Assembly (NCBI GenBank): GCA_016871615.1
Contig: VHCX01000032.1
Coordinates: 1-36,975, forward strand
Length of the DNA stretch: 36,975 nt
Direction: 5' to 3'
Origin: Verrucomicrobiota bacterium
Lineage (GTDB): Bacteria > Verrucomicrobiota > Verrucomicrobiia > Limisphaerales > UBA9464
Part shown: positions 9,158-17,287 of the stretch, in pieces
Layout of the letters: each line of letters begins with the position of its first letter
How positions within the stretch are numbered: the stretch's first letter is position 1
Program-made: the position numbers and the translations under genes
The notes under the pieces: generated by a model
What the model saw: the letters and a program-made list of their open reading frames with translations, nothing else
Told to the model about the DNA's origin: nothing
Databases searched by the model: none

Positions 9158-10054
9158 ATGAAACACGTGTTGAGCCTCGAGGCCCTGTCCGGTGCGGACA
9201 TGCGCGACATTCTCGGCCGGGTGGCCGCCTTCAAGATCGGCCGTGGACACCATGCCAGGCCGCTCTGCGGACAGACCTGGGCACTGATCTTCAGCAAGAG
9301 CTCCACGCGCACGCGGGTGAGCTTCGAGGTGGGCCTGCGCGAACTGGGCGCAGAGGTGCTCTTCCTCAACGCCGGGGACATCCAGCTCGGACGCGGCGAG
9401 CCCATCCAGGACACCGCAAGGGTGCTCGGCCGCATGGTCCACGGGGCCGTCATCCGCACCTTCGCCCAGCAGGACGTGGAGGATTTCGCCCGCTTCTCCG
9501 GCATCCCCACGGTCAACGCGCTGACCGACGCCGAGCATCCCTGCCAGATCCTCACCGACGTGTTCACCTTCGAGGAGCTGCGCGGCGGGCCGATCCAGGG
9601 CAAGGTGGTCACCTTCGTGGGCGACGGTGCCTGCAACGTGCCGGCCAGCTGGATCTGGGCGGCCGCGCGCCTGGGGTTCGAGCTGCGCATCGCCGCCCCG
9701 AAGGCCTACCAGCCCGACGCGGAGCTGCTGCGGCGGGCCGGCGGCTCGGTGCACTGCACGGAGGACCTCATGGCCGCGGCCACCGGGGCCGACCTGCTCT
9801 ACACCGACGTGTGGGTGTCGATGGGCAAGGAGGCCGAGGGCGCCCAGCGCCTGAAGGACCTGGCCGGCTACCAGATCAACGACGCCCTCGTGGCCCGGGC
9901 CAACCCGGGCGCACTGGTGATGCACTGCCTGCCCGCCTACCGCGGCAAGGAGATCACCGGGGAGACCCTCGAGAGGCACGCCGACACCATCTTCCAGGAA
10001 GCCGAGAATCGGCTCCACACGCAGAAGGCCATCGTCGACTGGATGGTCGGCTGA
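9158..10054 (+). CDS. argF: Ornithine carbamoyltransferase
   Basis: The 298-residue protein has the carbamoyl-phosphate motif STRTR at 49-53, HPCQ at 127-130, the ornithine-loop DVWVSMG (about 217-223) that separates OTC from aspartate carbamoyltransferase, and HCLP at 256-259 with the catalytic Cys257. It joins carbamoyl phosphate and ornithine to give citrulline in arginine synthesis, in the cytoplasm as a trimer. The ATG at 9158 starts the recognisable N-terminus (MKHVLSLEALSGADM). The 181 bases before it hold a short AT-rich patch (9063-9072) in an otherwise GC-rich gap and a GGTTCC direct repeat at 9117-9136. The metallophosphoesterase gene follows 24 bases later and is probably co-transcribed. 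Confidence 0.96.
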   Translation: MKHVLSLEALSGADMRDILGRVAAFKIGRGHHARPLCGQTWALIFSKSSTRTRVSFEVGLRELGAEVLFLNAGDIQLGRGEPIQDTARVLGRMVHGAVIRTFAQQDVEDFARFSGIPTVNALTDAEHPCQILTDVFTFEELRGGPIQGKVVTFVGDGACNVPASWIWAAARLGFELRIAAPKAYQPDAELLRRAGGSVHCTEDLMAAATGADLLYTDVWVSMGKEAEGAQRLKDLAGYQINDALVARANPGALVMHCLPAYRGKEITGETLERHADTIFQEAENRLHTQKAIVDWMVG

Positions 10055-10078
10055 GGCCGGCACCGCGACCGCCCGCCC

Positions 10079-11044
10079 ATGAGACTGCTGGTGGTCAGCG
10101 ACCTCCACTGGGCCGGGCCGGCCGAGCAGGCCCGGGCCGGGTACGAATCCCGGGCCATCCCCAACCCGCTGCAGCGGGCCCTGGCGGCCGCCTGGCGCCG
10201 TGGGTTCTGGCTGTCGGACCCGCTGGCGCACAACCACCGGCTCGACCGCATCCTCGCCCTCAACCCCGACCCGGACCTCGTCGTGGCCAACGGCGACTAC
10301 TCGGTGGACTCGGCCTTCGTGGGACTCTCGGACGACGCCTGCTGCGACAGCGCCGAACGCTGCCTGTGCACCCTGCGCGCCGCCTACGGTGCCGATCGCC
10401 TGCTGGCCGTGCCCGGCGACCATGAACTCGGCAAGCTCAGCCTCTTCGGCGGCGTCGGAGGACCGAGGCTCGAGAGCTGGCGGCGGGTCGGTTCCCGGCT
10501 GGGCCTGCCGGACTGGTGGCAGCGCGACATCGGTCGTCACCGCCTCCTGGGTGTGCCCTCCTCGCTGGTCGCACTGCCGGCCTTCGAAACGGAACTCCTG
10601 CCGGGGGAGGTTCCGATGTGGAAGGCCGAACGCGAGCGGGTGCTCGCCGGGATCGCCGGCGCGCTCGCCTCGGCGGGACCGGATCGGCGGATCGTCCTCT
10701 TCTGCCACGACCCCACGGCCCTGCCCCACCTCGCGGCGTTGCCGGAGGTACGCGAGCGGCTGCCTCAATGGGAGGCCACGGTCATCGGCCACCTGCACTC
10801 GCCCGGGATCGCGCGGCTGGCCCGCGCGCTGGCCGGCATGCCCGAGATCCGGGGACTGGGCTCGACGGTGCGGCGCTACTCGGCCGCGCTGAACCGCGCC
10901 CGGGCGTGGGAGGCCTTCCGGGTGAGGCTTTGTCCGTCGCCCACCGGGGCCGAGGCGCTGAAGGACGGTGGATGGCTGACCGCCGAGTGGGACCCGGACC
11001 GCACGGACCCGATCGTCTGGACCCGCCACCGGCTGCCCTGGTGA
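10079..11044 (+). CDS. Calcineurin-like metallophosphoesterase
   Basis: The 321-residue protein, with no signal peptide, carries the binuclear-metal motifs in order: Asp8-x-His10 (VVSDLH), NGD at 71-73, GDHE at 113-116, His210 (LFCHDP) and GHLH at 237-240. These define the calcineurin-like phosphoesterase superfamily. The usual GNH[DE] block reads GDHE, so the Asn that normally bridges to metal and substrate is Asp here. The family covers phosphatases, nucleotidases, cyclic-nucleotide and DNA phosphodiesterases, and the substrate cannot be assigned. It follows argF by 24 bases on the same strand. No Shine-Dalgarno is seen. Confidence 0.85.
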   Translation: MRLLVVSDLHWAGPAEQARAGYESRAIPNPLQRALAAAWRRGFWLSDPLAHNHRLDRILALNPDPDLVVANGDYSVDSAFVGLSDDACCDSAERCLCTLRAAYGADRLLAVPGDHELGKLSLFGGVGGPRLESWRRVGSRLGLPDWWQRDIGRHRLLGVPSSLVALPAFETELLPGEVPMWKAERERVLAGIAGALASAGPDRRIVLFCHDPTALPHLAALPEVRERLPQWEATVIGHLHSPGIARLARALAGMPEIRGLGSTVRRYSAALNRARAWEAFRVRLCPSPTGAEALKDGGWLTAEWDPDRTDPIVWTRHRLPW

Positions 11045-11166
11045 GCGGCCGCTCTCCGCATGCCCCCCACCGGAGACGCCCGTCGCGGGGCCCGCGCCTC
11101 CGCCCGCCTCGACGCTCGACCGCGGGGGCGGGGCCGGCTATGCCTCCGGGCAACCTCCCCGCCCCG

Positions 11167-13326
11167 ATGTCCTCCCGAGTCGCCCTCCTCGCCGCCGGCC
11201 TCCTGCTGTGGACGGGCCTCCGCGCCCGGACGGAGTCGACGCCCGGGACCCCGGACACCGGGCCGGCGCTGCGACCGAGGCCGTTCGCGATCACCGGGGC
11301 CGACCGGTCGCATTGGGCCTTCGTCCCCGTCCGAGCCCCGGCCACGCCGGCCGGGAGCCACCCGGTGGATCATCTGCTGGCAGCCCGCTGGGCGGCCGGG
11401 GGGCTGAGGCCAAACCCGCCGGCCACACCGCGCGAGCAGGTGCGCCGCGCCCACCTGGACCTCTGGGGCCTGCCGCCGGCCCCCGAGGTCGTCGCCGAAT
11501 TCGAACGGCACCCCACCGACGAGGCCTGGGCGCGGCTGGTCGACCGGTTGCTCGCCTCGCCCCATTACGGGGAGCGCTGGGGACGTCACTGGCTGGACCT
11601 CGTGCGCTACGCCGAGAGCAACGGCTACGAGCGCGACGGACCCAAGCCCCACGCCTGGCGCTACCGCGACTACGTCCGGGAGAGCCTCGACGCGGACAAA
11701 CCGTACGACCGCTTCGTGCGCGAGCAGATCGCCGGCGATGAACTGGCCGAGGCGGCGATCGCCTCGGAACCGACCCTCGGCCCCGACGGACGGCAGGCCC
11801 TCATCGCCACGGGCTTCCACCGCCTGCACGTGTGGGACGACGAGCCCGACGACACCGCCGCCGCCGAATACGATGATCTCGACGACGTGATCCACACCAC
11901 GGGCACGGCCTTCCTCGGGCTGACCATCGGCTGCGCCCGGTGCCACGACCACAAATTCGATCCCATCGCACAGGCCGACTACTACTCGATGCTGGCGTTC
12001 TTCCGAAACCTCGACGCCTATGGCCGGCAGCACACCGGAGGCGGTGGCCGGGGCACCGGACGCATCACCCGCCCGCTGGCCTCCGACGCCGAATGGGCCG
12101 CCTGGCGCACCCGGCAGGACACCCGGCTGGCGGCCTTGCGGCGGCAGGTGGCACAGGCCCCGGACGCCGGGGCGAAGCGGGCGGCCGAAGCCGGGCTCAA
12201 GCAGGCCGAGGCGGAGGATCCCCCCTTCGGGATGGCGCTGGCCGCCACCGAGACCGGGTCCGACCCGCGCCCCACGCGCATCCTCCTGCGCGGGGATGTC
12301 CGCTCGCCGGGCCCCGAGGTGTCCCCCGCCTTCCCGGCCATCTTCGGACTTCGGCCGCCCATGCCGCCCTCGCGCCCGGCCGGGGCCCCGTCCACCGGAC
12401 GGCGGCGCCAACTGGCCGACTGGATCGCCGACCGGTCCAACCCGCTGACGGCACGGGTGATCGCCAACCGCGTGTGGCTGCACCACTTCGGGGCCGGCCT
12501 GGTGCCCACGCCCGACGACTTCGGCCTCACCGGGCTGCCGCCGACCCACCCGGAACTGCTCGACCACCTCGCGGCGGAACTCATGGACCGCGGCTGGCGG
12601 CTCAAGGCGCTGCACCGGCACGTGATGACCAGCCGGGCCTACCGCATGTCCTCGCGGACACCCGCCGGCACCGGCCCGGGAGACCGCCGTGGCGGAAGGG
12701 CCGCAGGACTCGCGCCGGAGTCGGCGCCGGGGCGGCCGTTGCTGCGGCGGCTGGACGCCGAGGCGATCCGCGACTCGATCCTCGCCGTGAGTGGCCGCCT
12801 GAACCCGGCGCGGGGAGGCCCGAGCGTGTTCCCGACGCTGCCGCCGGAGGTGCACACGACCCAGGACTCGGCGGGCAAGGGGTGGCAGGACAGCCCCCCG
12901 GACGAACAGGACCGACGGAGCGTGTACCTGGTGGTGAAGCGGGCGCTGCGGGTGCCGCTGCTGGAGTGCTTCGACGGGGCCAACCCCACGGCGCCCACCG
13001 GCCTGCGGCCCCGGACGACGGTGGCGCCGCAGGCGCTGATGCTGCTGAACGACCCGTGGATGGCCGCCCAGGCCGACGCCTTCGCCCGGCGCGTGGCCCG
13101 CGAGGCCGGCCCCGATCCGGACCGTCGGATCGACCGTGCCTTCGCGCTGGCGCTGCAGCGCGCCCCCGACGCGGCCGAGCGCCGTGCCGCCCGCCGGCTG
13201 CTGCGCGACCAGGCCGCCGATGCGGCCCCGTCGGTCCTGCGGCCCGCCGTCGACTCGCGGCACCGGGCGCTGGCCAGCCTCTGCCGGGGCCTGCTCAACC
13301 TCAACGAGTTCCTGGTCTCCGAATGA
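11167..13326 (+). CDS. DUF1549/DUF1553 (PSCyt2/PSD1) protein without PSCyt1 heme domain
   Basis: From ATG 11167, which opens a signal peptide (LLAAGLLLWTGLRA), the protein has 719 residues. The DUF1549 (PSCyt2) domain spans about 59-270 and contains the hallmark GERWGRHWLDLVRYAES and the CARCHDHKFDP motif (Cys256, Cys259, His260). DUF1553 (PSD1) spans about 413-705, starting at LADWIADRSNPLTARVIANRVW. The family is common in Planctomycetota and Verrucomicrobiota, is paired with DUF1501 proteins, and is thought to act in the periplasm in polysaccharide or electron-transfer processes; its biochemistry is unsettled. This copy lacks the N-terminal PSCyt1 domain and most of the usual middle region, unlike the 1049-residue homologue at 22097-25246. 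An in-frame ATG at 11140 is a less likely start. Its stop overlaps the next gene. Confidence 0.88.
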   Translation: MSSRVALLAAGLLLWTGLRARTESTPGTPDTGPALRPRPFAITGADRSHWAFVPVRAPATPAGSHPVDHLLAARWAAGGLRPNPPATPREQVRRAHLDLWGLPPAPEVVAEFERHPTDEAWARLVDRLLASPHYGERWGRHWLDLVRYAESNGYERDGPKPHAWRYRDYVRESLDADKPYDRFVREQIAGDELAEAAIASEPTLGPDGRQALIATGFHRLHVWDDEPDDTAAAEYDDLDDVIHTTGTAFLGLTIGCARCHDHKFDPIAQADYYSMLAFFRNLDAYGRQHTGGGGRGTGRITRPLASDAEWAAWRTRQDTRLAALRRQVAQAPDAGAKRAAEAGLKQAEAEDPPFGMALAATETGSDPRPTRILLRGDVRSPGPEVSPAFPAIFGLRPPMPPSRPAGAPSTGRRRQLADWIADRSNPLTARVIANRVWLHHFGAGLVPTPDDFGLTGLPPTHPELLDHLAAELMDRGWRLKALHRHVMTSRAYRMSSRTPAGTGPGDRRGGRAAGLAPESAPGRPLLRRLDAEAIRDSILAVSGRLNPARGGPSVFPTLPPEVHTTQDSAGKGWQDSPPDEQDRRSVYLVVKRALRVPLLECFDGANPTAPTGLRPRTTVAPQALMLLNDPWMAAQADAFARRVAREAGPDPDRRIDRAFALALQRAPDAAERRAARRLLRDQAADAAPSVLRPAVDSRHRALASLCRGLLNLNEFLVSE

Positions 13327-14828
13327 ATACCGACATCCCCCTCCGCCCGCGCCGCCGGTTCCTCTGGGAGATGGGCGCCGGGTTCGCCGGACTCGCCCTG
13401 AGCTCGATGCTCGAGGCCGACGGATTCTTCATGCGCCGGCCCGGCGCCACCGGCACGGGCCGGGCCCCGGCCCCGCCGCCCCACCCGCTGGCACCCCGGC
13501 CGCCGCACCGGCCCACCCGGGCCAAGTCGGTGATCTTCCTCTTCATGTTCGGGGGCCCCTCGCAGGTGGACACCTTCGACTACAAGCCCGGGCTGCAGCG
13601 CCGCGACGGTCAGACCATCGACAACGAGTTCCGCCGCAACACCCGGACCCGGGCGGTCCTGCAGGCCAGCCGGCGCACCTTCCGCCAGCACGGCCAGTCC
13701 GGCCTCTGGTGCTCCGACGCCTTCCCGCACCTCTCCCGGCACATGGACAAGATGGCCGTGGTGAAGTCGCTCCACAGCGACTCCTTCGCCCATGGCAGCG
13801 CGGTGCTCCAGATGAACACCGGCCGCATCCTGCAGGGTCATCCGTCGATGGGTGCGTGGCTGAGCTACGGGCTGGGGACGGTGAACCGCAACCTCCCGGC
13901 CTATGTGGTCATGCTCGACCCGCGCGGCGGGCCCACGACCGGCGCGCCGAACTGGTCCAGCGGCTACATGCCCGGCGCGCACCAGGGCACCGTGCTGCGC
14001 ACCTCGGGCGATCCGATCCTCAACCTGAGGCCGCCGGCAGGCGTCGCCACGGAGCACCAGCGCCGCGAGCTTGAGTTCCTCCAGGAACTCAACGCGCGTC
14101 ACCAGCGTCGCCACCCTGACAGCCCCGACCTGGCTGCGCGCATCGCCAGCTACGAGCTGGCCTTCCGCCTGCAGGCCTCCGCACCCGAGGCGCTGGACCT
14201 GTCGCAGGAGGACCCGCGCACCCTGGAGACCTACGGCATCCACGAACCCAAGCCCACCTGGCATCCGCTGGCCCAGGGCCCGGCCCCCTTCGGACGGCAA
14301 TGCCTGACGGCGCGGCGGCTCGTGGAGCGCGGGGTGCGCTTCGTGCAAATCTACTCGGGCGGCGGCGCGGCCGGCGGCCAGAACACCTGGGACGGCCACC
14401 ACGGCATCGAGGAGAACCTCCGGCTGCATTGCCCGGAGGTCGACCAGCCGATCGCCGCCCTGCTGGCCGATCTCGAGCAGCGGGGCCTGCTGGACGAGAC
14501 GCTCGTCGTGTGGGGTGGCGAGTTCGGCCGGATGCCCGTCTCGGAGACCTTCAACACCGGGGGCAAGCCCGGCGGGCGCGACCACAACCCGAAGGGCTTC
14601 ACCTACTGGCTGGCCGGGGCGGGGGTGAAGGCCGGCACGAGCTACGGCGAGACCGACGAAGTGGGCGAGGCGGCCGCCGTGAACCCGCATCACCTGCGCG
14701 ACCTGCACGCCACGATCCTGCACCTGATGGGCCTGGATCCCCAGCGGCTGAGCTTCCTCCACGGGGGGCTGGAGCAGAAGCTCACCGGCGTCGTCGAGGC
14801 CTCGCCGATCCGCGGCATCCTCGCCTGA
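13323..14828 (+). CDS. DUF1501 domain protein, Tat-type leader
   Basis: The 501-residue protein starts inside the stop of the preceding DUF1553 gene (ATGA at 13323-13326), so the pair is translationally coupled. The N-terminus has a twin-arginine-like RRRFLWEMGAGFAGLAL, pointing to Tat export. The body shows the DUF1501 landmarks: FLFMFGGPSQVDTFDYKP, KMAVVKSLHSDSFAHG, GVRFVQIYSGGG, TLVVWGGEFGRMPVSE, GRDHNPKGFTYWLAGAGVK and a final LHATILHLMGLD. The fold is related to the alkaline phosphatase/sulfatase superfamily, but a catalytic activity has not been settled. Such proteins are usually encoded next to DUF1549/DUF1553 partners, as here. An extra His/Pro/Ala-rich segment follows the leader (residues ~40-65). 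Confidence 0.9.
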   Translation: MNTDIPLRPRRRFLWEMGAGFAGLALSSMLEADGFFMRRPGATGTGRAPAPPPHPLAPRPPHRPTRAKSVIFLFMFGGPSQVDTFDYKPGLQRRDGQTIDNEFRRNTRTRAVLQASRRTFRQHGQSGLWCSDAFPHLSRHMDKMAVVKSLHSDSFAHGSAVLQMNTGRILQGHPSMGAWLSYGLGTVNRNLPAYVVMLDPRGGPTTGAPNWSSGYMPGAHQGTVLRTSGDPILNLRPPAGVATEHQRRELEFLQELNARHQRRHPDSPDLAARIASYELAFRLQASAPEALDLSQEDPRTLETYGIHEPKPTWHPLAQGPAPFGRQCLTARRLVERGVRFVQIYSGGGAAGGQNTWDGHHGIEENLRLHCPEVDQPIAALLADLEQRGLLDETLVVWGGEFGRMPVSETFNTGGKPGGRDHNPKGFTYWLAGAGVKAGTSYGETDEVGEAAAVNPHHLRDLHATILHLMGLDPQRLSFLHGGLEQKLTGVVEASPIRGILA

Positions 14829-14943
14829 GAACCTGGCCTCCGGCACCCCGGGGGCGCCGCCGCCGGCCCACCAGACCAACGGACACCCACCCACCGGACC
14901 ACTTGCCCGCCGGGGGAGGCCTCGTCGATCCTCCCGCCGAGTG

Positions 14944-15885
14944 ATGCCCGACTCGCCCCGACTCGTCTTCATGGGAACCGCCGACCTCGCCGCCACCGTG
15001 CTGCGCCGTCTGGCGGCCGATTCGCGCTGGTCGGTGGTCCTGGCGGTGAGCCAGCCCGACCGACCCAAGGGCCGCGACCTGGCCCTGGAACCGACGCCCG
15101 TGAAGCGGGCCGCGCTCGCGGCGGGTCTCCCCGTCGACCAGCCGGCCCGGGCCCGCGATCCCGGGTTCCTCGACCGGCTGCGCGCCCTGGCGCCCGACCT
15201 CATCGTGGTGGCCGCCTACGGCCAGCTCCTGCCCCAGGCCCTGCTGGACATCCCGCGCCACGGCTGCATCAACGTGCACACCTCGCTGCTGCCGGCCTAC
15301 CGGGGCGCGGCCCCGATCCAGTGGGCGCTGGCCGACGGCCTGGCTGAGACGGGCGTGACCCTCATGCTCATGGACGCCGGCCTCGACACCGGGCCCATCC
15401 TGGCCTCGGACACCACGCCGATCCGCGACGAGGACACGGGCCAGTCGCTGCACGACCGCCTGGCGGACCTCGGGGCCGGCCTGCTGGTCCGGTCGCTGCC
15501 CGACCACCTCGCCGGCCGGCTGCCCCCGCGACCCCAGCCCGCCGGGGGCGTGAGCCTCGCGCGCAAGATCTCCAAGGAGGACGGCCGCATCGCCTGGGAC
15601 CGGCCGGCCGTGGAATCCTGGCGACGCCTCCGGGCCTTCACGCCCTGGCCCGGGGCCTTCTGCCACATCGGGTCGGGCGGTCGCACCCTGCGGGTGAAGG
15701 TCCACGAGGCGGTTCCCTGCGAGGGTTCGGGCCGGCCCGGAGACCGGATCGACGCCGGACGCGGCCGACTGGTGGTGGCCTGCGGCACCGGCGCGCTCGA
15801 CCTGCTCACGCTGCAACCGGAGGGCGGCCGCCGGATGACGGCCGAGGCCTTCCTGGCGGGTCACCCGGTGGAGCGGTTCTCCTGA
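14944..15885 (+). CDS. fmt: Methionyl-tRNA formyltransferase
   Basis: The 313-residue protein has the Fmt catalytic residues Asn110 and His112 (CINVHTSLLPAYRG) and Asp148 (MDAGLDTGPIL). It also has the PIQWAL helix, the KISKEDGRI block that opens the C-terminal OB-like domain, and LRAFTPWPGAF. It formylates Met-tRNAfMet with 10-formyl-tetrahydrofolate for translation initiation. The start is ATG 14944; the GTG directly before it (14941) would add one residue. The N-terminal GTPDF motif reads GTADL. No def gene, its common partner, is beside it. The last 25 bases overlap the convergent MFS gene. Confidence 0.96.
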   Translation: MPDSPRLVFMGTADLAATVLRRLAADSRWSVVLAVSQPDRPKGRDLALEPTPVKRAALAAGLPVDQPARARDPGFLDRLRALAPDLIVVAAYGQLLPQALLDIPRHGCINVHTSLLPAYRGAAPIQWALADGLAETGVTLMLMDAGLDTGPILASDTTPIRDEDTGQSLHDRLADLGAGLLVRSLPDHLAGRLPPRPQPAGGVSLARKISKEDGRIAWDRPAVESWRRLRAFTPWPGAFCHIGSGGRTLRVKVHEAVPCEGSGRPGDRIDAGRGRLVVACGTGALDLLTLQPEGGRRMTAEAFLAGHPVERFS

Positions 15886-17111
15886 CCGGTGCCGGCCTGG
15901 CCCACGGCGGCGGGGTGCCCGCCGGTCTCCACGTTCCGCACGCGGCTGGCCAGCCACAGGCTCAGGAAGCCCGAGGCCACCGCCAGCCATCCGAGCCGGT
16001 CGTAACCCTCGATCCGACCGTCGGGCGTCTTGGTGACCATCCAGCCGCCGACGGCCGTCGTGAGCCCCGCCATGAGGTCGCGCGCGCAGCCGCCGAGGCT
16101 CAGGAAGGCTCCCCGCCGGTGGGGCGGCACCGACAGGCTCAGGATGGCCTGCGCCGGGACGAAGCGTCCGCTGGCGAACACGAAGAACGAGCCTCCGAGC
16201 AGCGCCAGGAACGCCACGGGCATCGGGCGCGCATGGGTGATGCCGAGGGTGATCAGCGCGGCGAAGACCATGAGCACGGCATACACGCGGACGCGGCCGA
16301 AGGCGTCGGCCCAGCGGCCGATGCGCGGCGTCGAGTAGAGGCTGGCGATGCCGCCCACGAGGTAGATCAGGAACAGGCGCGCCTCGGGCAGCCCGACGTT
16401 GCCGATGAGGTGCGGGGCCAGCATGGGGATGATGGTGAAGTGGGCGAAGACCAGCACCCCATAGAAGGCCAGGGCGCGCCGGGCGTTGGGATCGCCGAGC
16501 GCCTCGAGGGTCGGGGCCAGGCCGAAGCGACCGCCCGATCGCAGGTGCCCGTCCAACTTCGGCAGCACGAGGCCCGAGGCGACGCACAGCACGCACGACA
16601 CCGCCACCAGAAACCAGAACGGCGCCTCCCAGGCGAACCGGCCGGCCAGCGACAGGCCCAGCGGCACGCCGAAGGCCGCCGCCACCGAGAACGAGGTCGT
16701 CACCAGGCCGAGGCCTGCGGCCCGGCGCTGCGGCGGCACGAGGTCCGAGGCCACCGTCATGACCATCGACCCGCAGAGGCCCCCGAAGAGGCCGCAGAGC
16801 GAGCGGGCCACGGCCAGCACGGTCGCACTGTGGGCCAGAGCACAGCCCAGGGTCCCGAGGATGAACCCGAGGTAGCTGGCCACCAGCAGCCACCGGCGCT
16901 CGAACCGGTCGATGAAGGTCGAGCCGATCAGGCCCGCGAGGCCGGAGGCCACCGAGTAGCAGCCCAGCAGCGCGCTGAAGCCGACCGGGCCGATGTCCAG
17001 TTCGCGCATCAGCTGCGGCCCCATTGGCAGCATCACCATGAAATCCATCACATGGGTGAACTGCACGGCCGCCAGCAACAGCAGCAGTCGTCGTTCTCGG
17101 GATTCGGTCAT
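15861..17111 (-). CDS. MFS transporter (DHA1-like drug/sugar exporter type)
   Basis: The 416-residue protein has twelve predicted membrane segments. The first begins just after the start (LLLLLAAVQFTHVMDFMVMLPMGP), a layout common in the AraJ/YdhP-like DHA1 exporters. The loop between helices 2 and 3 carries GLIGSTFIDRFERRWLL, the family's charged motif A in modified form. The substrate is unknown. ATG 17111 is preferred because the hydrophobic segment follows within 10 residues. An in-frame ATG at 17192 would add a 27-residue polar extension and cannot be excluded. The 3' end overlaps fmt by 25 bases tail to tail, and the gene is divergent from lnt. Confidence 0.87.
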   Translation of the reverse strand: MTESRERRLLLLLAAVQFTHVMDFMVMLPMGPQLMRELDIGPVGFSALLGCYSVASGLAGLIGSTFIDRFERRWLLVASYLGFILGTLGCALAHSATVLAVARSLCGLFGGLCGSMVMTVASDLVPPQRRAAGLGLVTTSFSVAAAFGVPLGLSLAGRFAWEAPFWFLVAVSCVLCVASGLVLPKLDGHLRSGGRFGLAPTLEALGDPNARRALAFYGVLVFAHFTIIPMLAPHLIGNVGLPEARLFLIYLVGGIASLYSTPRIGRWADAFGRVRVYAVLMVFAALITLGITHARPMPVAFLALLGGSFFVFASGRFVPAQAILSLSVPPHRRGAFLSLGGCARDLMAGLTTAVGGWMVTKTPDGRIEGYDRLGWLAVASGFLSLWLASRVRNVETGGHPAAVGQAGTGQENRSTG

Positions 17112-17274
17112 GCGCTCGGGGGGAGAGCTGGCGGCGGAGTCGGTCGACCCGCGACGGTTGCCGGATTCGTCCCGAAAGCCAATCCCCGACATCCCGGCGC
17201 CCGCGGTCGTCCGGAACCAGGAGCCCGTCCAGGGGACCGCAAAGGGTTCCTCGCCGGCAGCCGGCGGGCGGGCT

Positions 17275-17280
17275 TAGGCT
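17275..17280 (+). promoter_or_regulatory. -10-like element directly before lnt
   Basis: TAGGCT ends 7 bases before the GTG start at 17288, matching the spacing seen before trpG, mtnA and the beta-propeller gene. I do not find a convincing -35 at 16-19 bases; TTCCTC at 17247-17252 is too far (22 bases). Confidence 0.3.
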
Positions 17281-17287
17281 CGGCGGC

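Noticed and set aside
8873-11029. A ~700-codon minus-strand frame opposite argF and the phosphoesterase
   Set aside because: Same reason: it lies across two well-supported genes and has no motif.
12639-15203. A ~850-codon minus-strand frame opposite the first DUF1501 gene and fmt
   Set aside because: Antisense artefact of high GC; composition dominated by Gly, Arg and Ala with no recognisable domain.
17112-17192. Longer start of the MFS transporter at 17192
   Set aside because: It adds a polar 27-residue segment before the first membrane helix with no better initiation signal; kept only as an alternative.
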